A DNA stretch of 64,000 nt from Archilochus colubris (lineage: Eukaryota; Chordata; Aves; Apodiformes; Trochilidae). The notes under the pieces were generated by a model that was not told where the DNA came from, ran no database searches, and saw nothing but the letters and a program-made list of their open reading frames with translations. The stretch's first letter is position 1. The number at the start of each line of letters is the position of its first letter. Position numbers and translations under genes: made by a program. The stretch lies in assembly GCA_023079485.1 (NCBI GenBank), contig CM041102.1, positions 629,269 through 693,268 on the forward strand, given 5' to 3'. Below are positions 45,154 through 62,752 of this stretch, piece after piece.

Positions 45154-48100
45154 GATATTTTCTTTTTCCTCCCTGTGCTTGGGAGCTCTGAGCAGCTCCA
45201 CAAGCAGTGCCTCGCGGAGTTCATTCCCCACCACGGCATCACGGTGGGAACAGGAATCCTCCCCTCGGGAAGCAGGAGATGGAGAAATGCCCGTGTGGAG
45301 CCCCAGGAATTCAGTGCCCAGAGAGGAAGGAGAGGGCAACCCCCCTCCCATCATCTGCTGAAATCACCATGCCCAGGCTCACACAAAGGGCATTTTCCAG
45401 CTTTCCCCGCTGCTCTCTCCCGCGCCGGGGCCAACCGGGATAGAGGTGCCCGTTCCCGCCCGTTCCTGCCCACCGCTGCCCGCCCTGGCCTCTCCAGCCA
45501 CCCCCCCTCCCGGTGCATTTTGCCGCCCCCTTTCCCAGCATGCCGTTTGGGGGGGGTTAACCCTTGCCGCATGGCAAAGCCCACGCCTGCAGCCGAGCGT
45601 GGCCATTTTAGCCCGCAAACTCGCCTCCCCGCCCCACTGACGGCCCCTCCGCTCCTTGCTTCCTCCTCCCCCCCCCCAGCCCCGGATCTCTGCCCCCCCT
45701 GCCCCAAGGCCACTTTCTTACTGTCTAAAGCAGCTGGGGACAGATCCTGCCTCGGGGCGATGCCCAGGCGGGGTGACACAACACCTGGGAGCATCACCCC
45801 GGTACCACCCGGCCACCGCCGGGACACTGCGGGCACTGAGCAGGAGGGAAAGACCGAGTTCCAATTTCCACTCTGGCCTCTGCTGTTCACAATTCGGAGC
45901 AGCTCGTGATCAGCAGTTTTCCATCTTCAGCTTCATCTTTTGGAGTTGGAGTCAACCCGGTTTTCTGATTCTTGTCCTTTTGTGTCAGCAAAAGGGGAGA
46001 GTGACCCAGTGCCCTCCTCTGGGCAAAACCCCAGCCAGGGACAGGTTGGTCCTGCTGGAAGATCTGGGCTGCAGCTCATTCCACGGCTGTTACCAAATGC
46101 CAGCATTCCCTGTGCTGGAAGTCCTGGTCTCATCCCCACTGCAGGTGGAGCAGGAAATGGGGCTTTACTTCACCACAACAAGAACTTTTTGCTCAGCAGT
46201 TTTTATATCCAATATTAAATACTCATTAAAGCTTCCATCTCCTCAGACTGCCTGTTATTGCATTTTATTATAATATCTAAGTATTTTTAATTTATTTTAT
46301 CTTTTCTACCCTGGCAACCTCAGCACAACAGCAAGAGTTCCTCAAGGTTTAGGATGTTCCCTTCCTTACCTTACTCTAAGCAGTTCTGACTGAGAACATA
46401 TCCCACAGAGGCCAATTCAACACCATTTAAGCCCCTGGAAAACAAGCATGTGACTATATCCCCCTCCCCAGTTCCTCCATGGGACAGAGAGCCTGTAATA
46501 CCAGCAGAATTCTCTGTCAGTGACTCAGCTGGGTCAGGATCTGTCATCCCAACTTGTCCCTTCCAAAACACTTCTGGTATTTGATGGAGATCCTGGGGTC
46601 TGCTGGGGATGGTACAAGGCCTGGTGTGCTGAAACCACAACTCCTGGGATTCAGGGTGCTTCCTGCCAGGCTGCACTGTTGCACAGTGTGTTTTATAACC
46701 CTGCTGGGTGGGCAAAAATAAATCTTCATGTTTGCAGTTTGCTTTAAACTACATCAAGGTGTCAGTTGAACTGACGGCTCCCTCTGAGAAACGATTTCAG
46801 GAGGTGCTGGTAAATTGCTCCCAGGTGAGCCTGGGATCTCAGCCTGTGACAGGAGATACTGGCAGGTCCTGGCCCAAAGGGGGAGACCCTGGCAACCTCC
46901 AGCCCCCACCTCAAACCTCTGTCACTACAGACATCCTTGTGTCCCTCCTGTTCGCACACAAAGGTCCATCACATGGCAATGACCCTTCAGCTGCTACCCC
47001 CCCCAGGGCCCTCTTTCCTTTCTGTCCCTCCCCAGATGGCTGCACAGTGCCTGACTGCAGCCACCATGGCACCTCTCCCACGGCACCCAGGCCTGGCCCC
47101 TTTCCCTGTCAGTTTCTGTGGCAGCCAGGGGGTCCCCTCAGGAGCACAGTGAGGGAGTTCAGGAACTGATCCTCCATCTCCTCCATCCAACATCTCAATC
47201 CCACAGCCACTCCTCACTGCAGTGGCTCTGCATAAGGCCAGGCTATGCTGCAGAGCCATGTTTGGGTCAGGTATTGCTGGTGGCAGCCACCTTGTGAACA
47301 CATGAGCTGCTTCATTTTGCCTTCAGTGGGGTCCTCCTCTGCTCAGGGTGCAGGCTGGAGCTTTTCCACACACCGGGGACCCTCTAGAGATGCTCACTGA
47401 GGCTCTAGGAGAGCCTGGAGATGACACTTGGGCTGTGCCAACACTTTTTGGAGCCTTTTTCCTCTTGTGGTGAGAACATAAACAGTGCAGTGTCTTTGCA
47501 ATTGCCTCCTCCCGACACAGATCTCACACGAATCTGTGATGAATCCAAATGATCTTATCTGCGCAGGAGACAGAGGATTTCCTACCACCAGACATTTTCA
47601 GCTGTTCAAACCAGAGGCAGCCCTGTGGGACGGAGTAGGTAGGCAAAGGGCTGGGGCTGGGGCAGAACCAGGGGAAGCACCCTTCACCCCCCCCCCGACC
47701 TAGCTGTGCCCTGGCCTCATCCTCTCACTGCTGCTCCCCTGGAGAAAGCGGCACCAGCACCACCAAAGATCCAGCAAAAAGCCTCGGCAGCAAGCTCTGC
47801 TGCTGGACCAGACCCATCAGATACAGTTTTAGTTAAAATGCTTTATAGTAGCCTACACATGCAAGGCCAAAGCATCCAGCTCCCACTGTGCTCAAGGGGA
47901 TGGGCCTGGAAAAACACAGCCTGAACAGCATTTTGGGTTGGTTCCCCCCACCCTGATGTGACCATGAATGCTTTACCTTGTTGCTGGCTGCTCCAGTGGG
48001 GGAGAGCTGCTGAGCTCACTGCATTCAGCAAAGTCACACAACCAGCTCCTGCCATTGCACAGCAAAATGAGACAAGAATGGGAAAAAGAAAGAAACAAAA

Positions 48101-51016
48101 AGCATGCAGTGGCTGCCTGGAGGAGCTGCCCCCACCAACAGATGAGCAAAAGCACCAAGTGCCCCAATTGCCTGGGAAATCCTCCACTTCCCACTGCATG
48201 CAGCCACTCACACCTCCTGCCCTTCTCTGGGGAGGAGCTGCTTTCTCATTCCCACTCTGGACCTGGAAGTCTCTCAGTCCCCATGAGGCTCTTTCTTACT
48301 CTGATTAAAAAGATGTCAGCTCCATCCCGTGTGTTTATTTAATGCTCTTCTCCTTTAACACCCTCACCCCAGGGATGTAACCTCTTCTACAGTTCCACAA
48401 GGCCCATCTTTGCTGGCTGCTCTAGAGACATTGCCTGGGGACAGTGTATCTGTCACCTCCCATGGGGCAGGGACCACACCAATGCCTTCTGAGACTGCCC
48501 AGGGCCACCACAATCGCTGCTGATGCAGCTCAATGAGCTGGATTTAGTCCCAGTGCTGGTGCAGACACTGGTACCACAAACAGAAATCAGTAAAACACAA
48601 ACAGAAATTCACCTTTCAAATCATCAAGTGTTTGTCTGGAATAAATCCAAACCTAGCAGAGGTTAACGCATTCCTGGGAAATACATTAAACACAGCACAT
48701 GCCAGTCTTCCTAATGGAGTGTGGTGACGTTCCACCTCATCCTGCATCACTCTGATAACCATTGCAAGTCAGAGTGGACTTCGCATTAATTTGCTCAGTA
48801 ACAAGCATTTAGGTTTGATGCACTTCATCCAGATGGAGAGCAGTATGAATAAGTAATGCACATCCTAAACACTTAATCCTACTCAGCCAATTGGCAGGAG
48901 GCAAGGGGTGGGTGTATCTTTTAAACCAGTAACTACTGATCTCACCTTTCCCTGCACAGGAAGCTGCCAGAGTCATGATAAACATGATCAAACTATTCAA
49001 CTAAGAAATATCTGGCTCTGTGGTTTCCGGGAAATGGTGCCTCAAACAAACCACAGCTACTGCCAGCAGAGACAACATTTTAGGTGCTACTCTGGCTCCT
49101 GGGGTGGTGGTGGGCAAAGGGAAAGGAAGCTCAGAAAGCACACAGGAGCATGAAAGTTGTCTCCCGAAAAACTGGCAACACAAACCAATCCATTTTCAAA
49201 ACTCTTGGTAAGCAATGAGAACCTGCAAAGTTATTAACTGCCAGGAGCCTCCACACCTACAGACCAGAGCCCGATGCTGCTGCCCTGGCTCATGGCAGCA
49301 ATGCTCAGGTCTTGGCCTGAAGCCTGCAAGCCCACCTTTAAAAGACACACCCTACTATTTGGGAGAAACCCCGCTGGTTTCATCTACCTCTGTCTGGCTA
49401 AAGAAGTTGCAGAGCCTGCCCCAGAGTGAGCTGCCTGCCCAGCCCTGCTCCTGGACTGGCTCCTGCTGCTGTCTGTCGAGCAGCACTTCCCCTTTCATAA
49501 ATCACATTTTGCATTCTGAGCATGCGTCTCCTCTTCCATGCCATTTTTGTTTTCAGATAACCATTACCTTAATTAATCAAGGGAAATGTATCATCTCAGG
49601 CTGCTCGGCCAGCTAAGCCTGAGATCGCAGGGAAACACTTCCCACCAAACCATCCCTGGACATCCCCCTGGCACAGGCTGGGGCTCACCTGCCCTCCACC
49701 ACCCAGGGCCATCATTGCCTCCTCACACAGCCCCAGTGACACGTCAAGTTGATTAAAACCCTCTTAAAGTTCTGCACAGCTAACAGGCAAACTGTTGATT
49801 TTAATCACAGTTCACCTCTTTCCACTTGCTCTCCATGCCCATCCAACCAGATTTTGGGGTGGCCATGCAGCAGGTGACAATCACAGGCACTAAACATATC
49901 ACAAAGGTTTCCATTAAGTGTGTAACATCAGCTACAAGCAGCGATGAAACAAGCTGCCAGGACTGACTTTGCTCACACTAACAGGTTTACCCAGATATCT
50001 GGATGGAGCCATCTTTCTGGTGGGAGCTCCCAGAAGCCATTACCACAGCCACATCAGCACAGTGGGCAGCACATCTGAGCTACACCAGACCAAAACCAAC
50101 ATCTGCCACAATGCTGCCCACAGCTGAGATGGTTCCACAGCCTCCACAACTGTCCCAGCTGAGAAAATGGTACCCATTCACTCAGTGGTTGATTTTTCCT
50201 CTAATTTAGCCCAAACTACCTCAAAAAAGCACTCTGGTTCTGGCATGAGAACATCTATAGCAAGACTTGGGCTGAAAGAGCTAATGCAGAGATTCCCATT
50301 GAGTTCAAGCCCCAGAAGGTGATACCTGGCTGGGTGCTGCTCCACTGCTCTGCAGATGCCAGGTAACCCTCAGGATTTACAAATAAACAGTAGCCAAGCT
50401 GTCTTTGGAGATCTATTCAAATAAAATGAAGACTAAGTGGCCCCAAAAGTGGGCAGAATGGGACAGAGGTTTTTTTTTTTTCTCTGAGAACAGCATAGCC
50501 ACAAGCCTGGACAGACACACTCTGTGCCACAGCAGGAGCCACGGGCTGAGCAGGGGGCACCTCACCAGTGGCTGCAGGTAGCTCCAGTGTCACCACAAGG
50601 TCCCCCTTACCCAAACCAGTGAGTGATGCTTCTCACCAGCTAGAGGCTCTTGTCCAGACACATAAATGCACCATCAATGACAATATTTCAACTAAGATCT
50701 TTCCTGGAAGAGAAACCAACTTCAAGAAAGGCCCAAGTCAAGAAAGGCTGGCAAGAAACCTTTTTTGGCAAGTGGGCCAGTTTGACAAGCACAAGAATCA
50801 GAGTCTGTGAGCACTTGACTCTGTTGAGAACATCCTGGGGGACCCTGTGGGTAGCAGGGACTGAGCACAGCATCACAGCCACGTGCAGCCAGGCTCCATG
50901 GGCACACTATTAGGTTGTCACCTTCCTGTGAACCATTTGGTAAAAAATTAGCTCTGCACTGTATTTTCTGTGGACTTCAGCAATTGTTAATCTAGTTCAG
51001 GAATTAGTCTGCAGGC

Positions 51017-51041
51017 TTTTTTTTTTTTTTTTTTTTTTTTT
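51017..51041. repeat. Poly(T) run, 25 nt
   Basis: Uninterrupted T run, with no element body recognised beside it. Confidence 0.9.
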
Positions 51042-51146
51042 CTGGGATTTGGATCATCTTTCTTCCTAGTGAAGTTCAACCTCTCATCTTTACTATCTTC
51101 TCCCCAGTGCTGGGGCTAACATCACTGGAGGGGCAGCTGCAGGCTG

Positions 51147-51170
51147 CATCCACCCATCCATCCATCCATC
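51147..51170. repeat. (ATCC)n short tandem repeat
   Basis: Six imperfect CATC/CCAT units. Confidence 0.9.
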
Positions 51171-51539
51171 TCAGCCACCTTCCTTGCCTGTGCTCCCCAG
51201 AGCTAAGTTGCCCACCACAGACCTCATGCAGTCCCTTTTTCCTGGGAGATGCCCAGCCCAGCCTCGGAATCTCAGGGAGAGGGAAACACTGAACCACCAG
51301 CTTCTTGCAGCACCTGGGCACCACAGGAGAGAACTATACTCAACAGAGCTGATTTTAACCTGCCCGCACAGGGCTGCTCTCTGCACCCTCCGCAGGCAGT
51401 AACAAATGCACTCTGAATCCTGGTAGTTTTTGTAAAGGTTTATAGTCCTTTGCAATGATTGCATGATACATTTCTTCCCCCGTGACACAGCCCTCGGAGC
51501 AGGCAGCTCGCGCTCCACCTCCCAGCAGCTGGGCTTTGC

Positions 51540-52322
51540 AATCCGATCTACACTAGCTGCAGAACATCAAATGCACTTTCAACATCTCCATTTAATATTT
51601 ACATTCAAGCAATTAATAAGTGGAAGCTTATAGTTTAGACATTTCTAATAGCAGCAATTTCTATAATAGCTTGTTTAGCTTTAGATAACGACTTTTTTTT
51701 TTTTCTTTTTTTTTTTGCACATAGAAACACCACATGTGTACAGTATCAAAAAATATATACCAGGGATGGTCCTGCGGGTCGTAAGGAGGAAAAGGGGACG
51801 AGACTAACAAATGCTGAATGGTTAAAAAGGAGAACAGAAAATATTCGTTTGATATAGTTTATAAGGTGATCTAGGGGCTCCATAAATCTAGGCTTTATAT
51901 TTCATTATATAAATACCTACAAATAAATATATTAGCGTGGCCAGAGAGCAGCCAGCTTTCAGCTCAAACAATACATTTCAATAACACCACGTACAAACGG
52001 GAGCAAGAACCACTCAACAAGTTAGCACTGTTAAAATATAATACTATAACTCTGAGTAACTGACGGGCCCTGTCCTCGCCTGTCCCCGTGCTCGCAGGTC
52101 CTGACCGCGTGGCGGGAGCAGTGGCGAGGACAGCCCTGCCTGGCAGGGACGGCCACCATGCCCGGCGTCCCCTCGGTGGAGATGGTGGGCTCGGCCACCG
52201 CAGCACAGGCAGGGGCACACGGGCTCTGGGGAGGGGGCACCAGTACCTTAGAGGGAGGCCACGGGGGCCGGTGACCCCGGGACAGGCAGGCAGCTCCCAC
52301 GGGGAGCAGCCACCCTCCCACC
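51540..52322 (-). other. CBX4: Probable CBX4 3' untranslated region
   Basis: AT-rich, noncoding sequence after the CBX4 stop, including a T-rich tract near 51,692-51,716 on plus. The nearest minus-strand poly(A) hexamer is the variant ATTAAA at 51596-51591; a weaker TATAAA lies at about 51,445. About 730 nt would be a normal UTR length for this gene. Confidence 0.55.
51591..51596 (-). terminator. CBX4: Candidate CBX4 poly(A) signal
   Basis: ATTAAA on the minus strand about 730 nt after the CBX4 stop. No canonical AATAAA was seen closer. Confidence 0.45.
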
Positions 52323-57580
<5,258 letters not shown>

Positions 57581-58050
57581 CCGAGCCAATAAAAACCAAA
57601 CTGATATTACAATTTTGATTTCCCTGGAGGGCCGAAGGGGCTTAATGTAAGAATTATTATCCATTGTGAACAGCAGCCGAAAGAAACCCCAGACGGGAAG
57701 ATTTTTGAATTTTTTTTTTTTTAAACTTAGCGGTTTTCTGAAGAAACATACATTCATTGAAATTTATGCCAGCAGAGTTTGTTAACCCTCCCCTTTGACA
57801 TTTCAAGCTTCTCCTGTTGCCAGAGGAGACAAGCCGAGCACAAACCACTAATGCTTGCAATAAAACTAAATGCCCAGGGACGAGAGCGATTTGGTGCAGT
57901 TCTCTCCTATATCTGGGGGAGCTGCGAGTGTGTCCAGCCACAGAGTCACAGCAGCTCCAGGCCCAGCCCAGCCGAGAAGGCTCAGCTTTCCTAGGACACA
58001 GCTGGGATGGGGCAGTAAGGAGGGCAGGGGGCTGGGCAACATATATATTT

Positions 58051-58067
58051 AAAAAAAAAAAAAAAAA
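58051..58067. repeat. Poly(A) run, 17 nt
   Basis: A run preceded by ATATATATTT. Confidence 0.9.
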
Positions 58068-61000
58068 GTATATTTTTAAATATGTGACCTGATATCCTTG
58101 GCATCTATCTCTGTAGAACCTGCCTCAGGAGCAGTACAAGAGGCCATTGATTAAATATAATGTATATATATAAAAAAATGAAAGCAACACTGAAAACCAA
58201 TATTAAAAGCATTTTAATAATCGCCCGACTTGTGGCTCCTGCAGCTCAACACCAGCTCCCATTCTGTAGGTTTCTGCAGGATGTTCATCTGCTTTCTGTT
58301 ACCAGGCTGATTGCACATGATTCTCAGTAATGATTGTAATGGTGGTGATTTTCTCTCTCTTACCTTGCTCAGATAGCAGCAGTTCATGAACTGATACATC
58401 CTTCCCTTTGTCAGTTTGAAAGAGGACACCTTATTTGAACCACATAAAGTATCCTAAATAAGGAAAGCAGGAAACGTTTCCAACTGCTGCCTCTTCACGA
58501 CTAGTCGGGGCATATCACAAAGATGAGGAAAGAAAAAGGGTTTCCAACCAAAAGAAACAAGAGCCAACCACTGCCTTTTAAAGCCAAGACAGCAGTTGTT
58601 TAACACCCTGCATTTTGTTTGGGATTTGCCTCTTTCTAAGGCAGGTAACAGGGTGCAGATGCCTGTTCTGTGGCTGTTTTTCCCCTCCACCACACACCTG
58701 TGCACAAATCCACCTCCCTCTTCAGCTGCAGAGCATCCTCATGAGCAGCACTGCTCCTTTCAGTGGGACCCCATCCCTGGCCAAGGTGTGAGGAGCAGAA
58801 CAAGTGCAGGGGCTCCAGCCACCCCCATGTGCCCAGGCAGTGGGGGCCTGATCCTGACTGGGGTGCAGCTGTAAGACAAAACCTCTAACAGCCAGAGACA
58901 GATGGGCTTCCTGCAGGTGCTAGGAAGCATACCAAGGCTTTCCCCTCAGACACTTGCTGGCCATGTTCCCTTCTACTACCCAGAGCTAATGTCTGTCTAG
59001 GTTTATTTTTTTCATCATTATTTACAAAGTTCTTACCCTGGAGACAGAGCCAGCTCTGTGGCAGTACCTCACTTGGGGTGGATTCTGCCTCTCCAAAGCA
59101 CAAGGTGCTTTGCTTCCCCTCTCCTCTCACACCAGCAGCTCCTGCAGACCTGCTGTATGTTTGCTAGCAAGCAGCACTGATTGCACATGCCATAATTTCT
59201 GATGTTGCTCATTAGTCTGCATCATTATTAGCAATTCAAACCAGCAATTCTTTTTTTTCAGCTGTAATCCTCTAGTTCCACCATGAAGACTCCAAGGCTG
59301 CAGGTTGTGTGCTCAGCATTTCCTCCCCTTTGCCCAGGCAGGGCCAGCAATTCCTCATGGAACCCAAACAGGCCAGGAGCACACCAGGCTAAGCACCAAA
59401 CAATAACAAATTAATTCCTGAATAGTTACAGCGTCCCCTCCAAGGCCACTCTCACTCCAGGCATGGACTTTGCAACTCTCCTGCATGAGTGTCCTTGGAG
59501 GGGGGGGAGGGCACTGGCCCTATTCATTCCTACCTGGCCACCTGCAGCCTTGGCCACCTGGGCTTGTGGGTCTGCCCTTCTGCTTTTGTCATCTCTGCCT
59601 TGCATTTGAAGTTGTGGCCACCCTGAAAACCGGGTTATAATATAGCCCTTGCTGAGGTCAATATCATGCCCAAGAAAGCCAAGAAAAGGATAAGTAGATA
59701 GGCTTGGGAGGGGGGGGGGAAGAAGAAGCCAACACAAAAACCAAAACCCACCCACCCAATCAATAGGATGCCATGAGGTAAGCTGCACACAATGGAACCC
59801 TGTTCCAGGTTGCCAAGGCAAATCTGTCAATAGAGTATTGAACAAGCAAATCTGACTTGCAATTATTGTCTCCTTCTGAGTGCAAGCTGCCCCTCTGCCT
59901 TGCAGTTCAAACCCAGCGTCGGTGCTGAGCTATCACTGACCAGGGCTGCTTCAAAATCGTGAGGGAAGAGTCAGCTCTGCTGGAAGCTGGGCTGGAATTC
60001 ACTCCATCACATCCACTGAAAACCCCTGGAGTGTCCCCAGCCCCAGTGCTCCTGCAGCTGAAGTGACACATGCCCTGCCCCCAGCATCACAGGATTCTGA
60101 AGCAGCAAAAACCCCCTTTGCAACAAACTGTTTTCTCTTCAGAGCTTTCGGGAAAACAACCTGGAGCACAGGAGAATAATTTCAGGCAGTGCTGCCAGAA
60201 GAAGACAGCACAGAGAGCACCCAGCAATCTGTAACGCTCAGGAAAGTGCCGGGAAGAGCCTGTGCTCAGGGCTGGGCTCTCAGCATGGAGCCAGCGTGGT
60301 GGCCTCAAAACCCAGCTCAGCAGCAGGGTCTGGAGCTGCCACCACCCACCCAGAGGCAGCAGCAGGAAAATCCAGAGGCGAAACCACCCAGAACTGGGTC
60401 ATCACATGGACATTTAAATGGCTTCAGAAGCGCAGGGCTGCAGTTGCTGCGGGTGCACACAGGGCCGCGTGCAGCAAATTCTCTTTTCTGATGCTGCTTC
60501 CAGCACAAACCAGGAGAGGCTGCGTGCAAAATCACCACGAATGAGACACTTGTCAGGGGCACAGGGAACCCTTCCACAGCACAGTAACAAAGCACAACGG
60601 AGCCTGCTTTGGTGTGGCTGTTGGAAGGGCTGAGATGTTGATGCCCATGGCACCCTTACCTGCAGCGGTCACCCTGGGGACACGGCTGTGCTCCCCACAC
60701 CCCGGGAAGGAGGGTGACAGCCCTGACCTGCAGAGCTAAGGGGATAGCAACAGCAAACAGCAGATTCCCGCGAGACTCCATCCCTTGGAGATTTGAATGG
60801 GAATAACTCCCCTTCCCAGGGCTCTTTTCCACTTCTTCACCCCCAGCCTCAACCATGGGTGCCACGAGGGAGCCCATCTGCCTTTAATCTTCTTAGGGTC
60901 AGGCAAGCCTGGAGAAATTCAGAGGAAAAGAGGCACTGAAGTCCCTGTGTCCCGGCTGTGACCTTCCTTCCATGGCACAGGGCTCAGCACCCACATGCTG

Positions 61001-61100
61001 GGGGTAGGTCCCACATGCCCCACATCCCCCCAAGCAGTGCAGATTGCCTGGAACACTGGGCAGCATTCCCACCCTGGAGGGCATCCCCGTTCCCAGGAGG

Positions 61101-61138
61101 AGGGGGGAATCTGGGGCAGAGGGGGGAATCTGGGGCAG
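61101..61138. repeat. Tandem repeat, 2 x 19 bp
   Basis: Two identical copies of AGGGGGGAATCTGGGGCAG. Confidence 0.95.
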
Positions 61139-62719
61139 AGGGAGATAGGAATCCCTGACCAAGGGAGCCTGGTGCACATCCTCTCCCTCATCCTGCCCTG
61201 CACCTTCCCTGCTGCCCCCCTCAGCTCCTAAGGAGCCCTGGCTGTGCTCCGAGATCTCTTCTTCCTCTTATCACTTAAGCTGATGCTGTTCCTCAGCTAA
61301 GTGCAATTATGAGATTTTCTCCACCAGAAGTGGGGCTGTGCATGTGGCCAGGCTGCAATCCTCTGGTGGCAGCAGTGAGGAGCTGCTCAGCTGCCCAGAG
61401 AGTGGGGGAAGCATGGAGGTGTTTTGTGCAAGCTTTTCCAATCTTCTCCATCCACTGGAATCACAAAAACTTCCATTAAAAACCAAAAAAACCCCAGTGA
61501 TAACATGCTGCATGCCCCAGACAGCTCAACTTCCCAGCTGCTCCACAAAAATCAAACAAGAACCTACTGGAGTCAGATTTAATTTTGGACACAAAAACCC
61601 CAAGTAAAATATATTGAGCAAAGGTTCCTCTGCAGAAAAAGCCACAGAGGGAACATCTGGCTCTGGCCCAGTCCTAACAGCCTGGAGGTGGCTCTGGGAT
61701 TCCTCTCCTCTCTCCCATCCTCAGGTAGATGGGAGCTGCACTGGTGCCTGCCCTGCTGAGCACATGAGAAAGTCAGAGGCTCCAGGACACCTTGCTGAGC
61801 AGAGCAGGTTGGAGTGGTGGTTTGGAAATGCCATCAGCAAAGGCACTGGGAAGGAGTTATACCCTGTGGCTTCCAGAGGGTTTTTCCAATAGAGAGCAAC
61901 AAGTTCCCTTTTGTTTTGGAGCCAGGCTTTTCACACCGAAGGGGCAAGGACAAAAGCCTCCAGGCAGACACTTCCCCCCTCCCAATGAAGAGAAGCCTGC
62001 TCATCACACTCGTTAATGAGCAAACCCTCCAAACTCCTCCTTATACAGTGAGCAAAAGCACACACCTCAGGGAGGGTCCTGATCCCTGCCTGGGAAGACA
62101 ATTTAAAATTGTGACCATGCCAAGAGTCACCAGCACAGGGTCCAGTGGCAGGATAAGGGGGGTTGATGCAGCCAGACTGCTGGACAGTTAACTGTGGCTT
62201 CAGAGGAGGTGTTTCATCCAGAGCTTTTTCATTCCTAAACCCATCCTCCTGAGATAAACCACCACCCGCATCTCAGCAACAATACACACTGCCAAGGCAG
62301 CAAAACCTGATTCCTCCACCTCACCTGGCCACAAAGCCAGCTTGGCTGCCCACACCCACGGGGATGCCAGTGCCTCTGCTCACCCCACGCTAGGCTGCTC
62401 CTCTGTCCCAGGTCCTCTTCCCTCTGGAGCAGGGATGGTCCCCTGCCTGTTCCTCCTTGTTGAGCCTTCAGGCACTGGGTGCTGTTCTTGCTCTTGGGCA
62501 GGTGCTGAATGAAGCTGCAGCAGAAGGGGCTTGTGCACAGGGTTCCTGGAGTGCAGCAAGCCCAGAGCACCCAGAGGTACAGCCCAGCAGCCCCAACCCA
62601 GAAACAAACTCACCCAGCTCTGACCCACAGCAGCAACTTCTGGAAGGGATGAGTCTCCACAAGACCTTCCCTGGCTGCAGAGGAGAATGAGCTGCTAGTG
62701 CCAGGCTATTTAAGTGCCA

Positions 62720-62752
62720 AGATTGATTGGTCAATTGATGGATTGATTGATT
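62720..62752. repeat. GATT-type short repeat
   Basis: Imperfect GATT units containing two TGATTG blocks and a complete TGATTGAT, the form of HOX-PBX half-sites. Most simply a short tandem repeat. Confidence 0.75.

Larger units (their letters stand above)
43101..51400. other. Noncoding interval between CpG-rich domain and CBX4 3' end
   Basis: GC drops gradually and CpG becomes ordinary. No coding exon was recognised. Contents: a TATA-like CATAAAATA near 43,258; a hairpin at 43441-43463; an AT-rich block at 44,820-45,000 that looks like a conserved noncoding element; a polypyrimidine tract and acceptor-like site near 45.1 kb followed by an unrecognised open frame; a GC-rich patch at 45.4-45.8 kb; and homopolymer and ATCC repeats. 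Much of 46-51 kb shows nothing distinctive. Confidence 0.55.
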
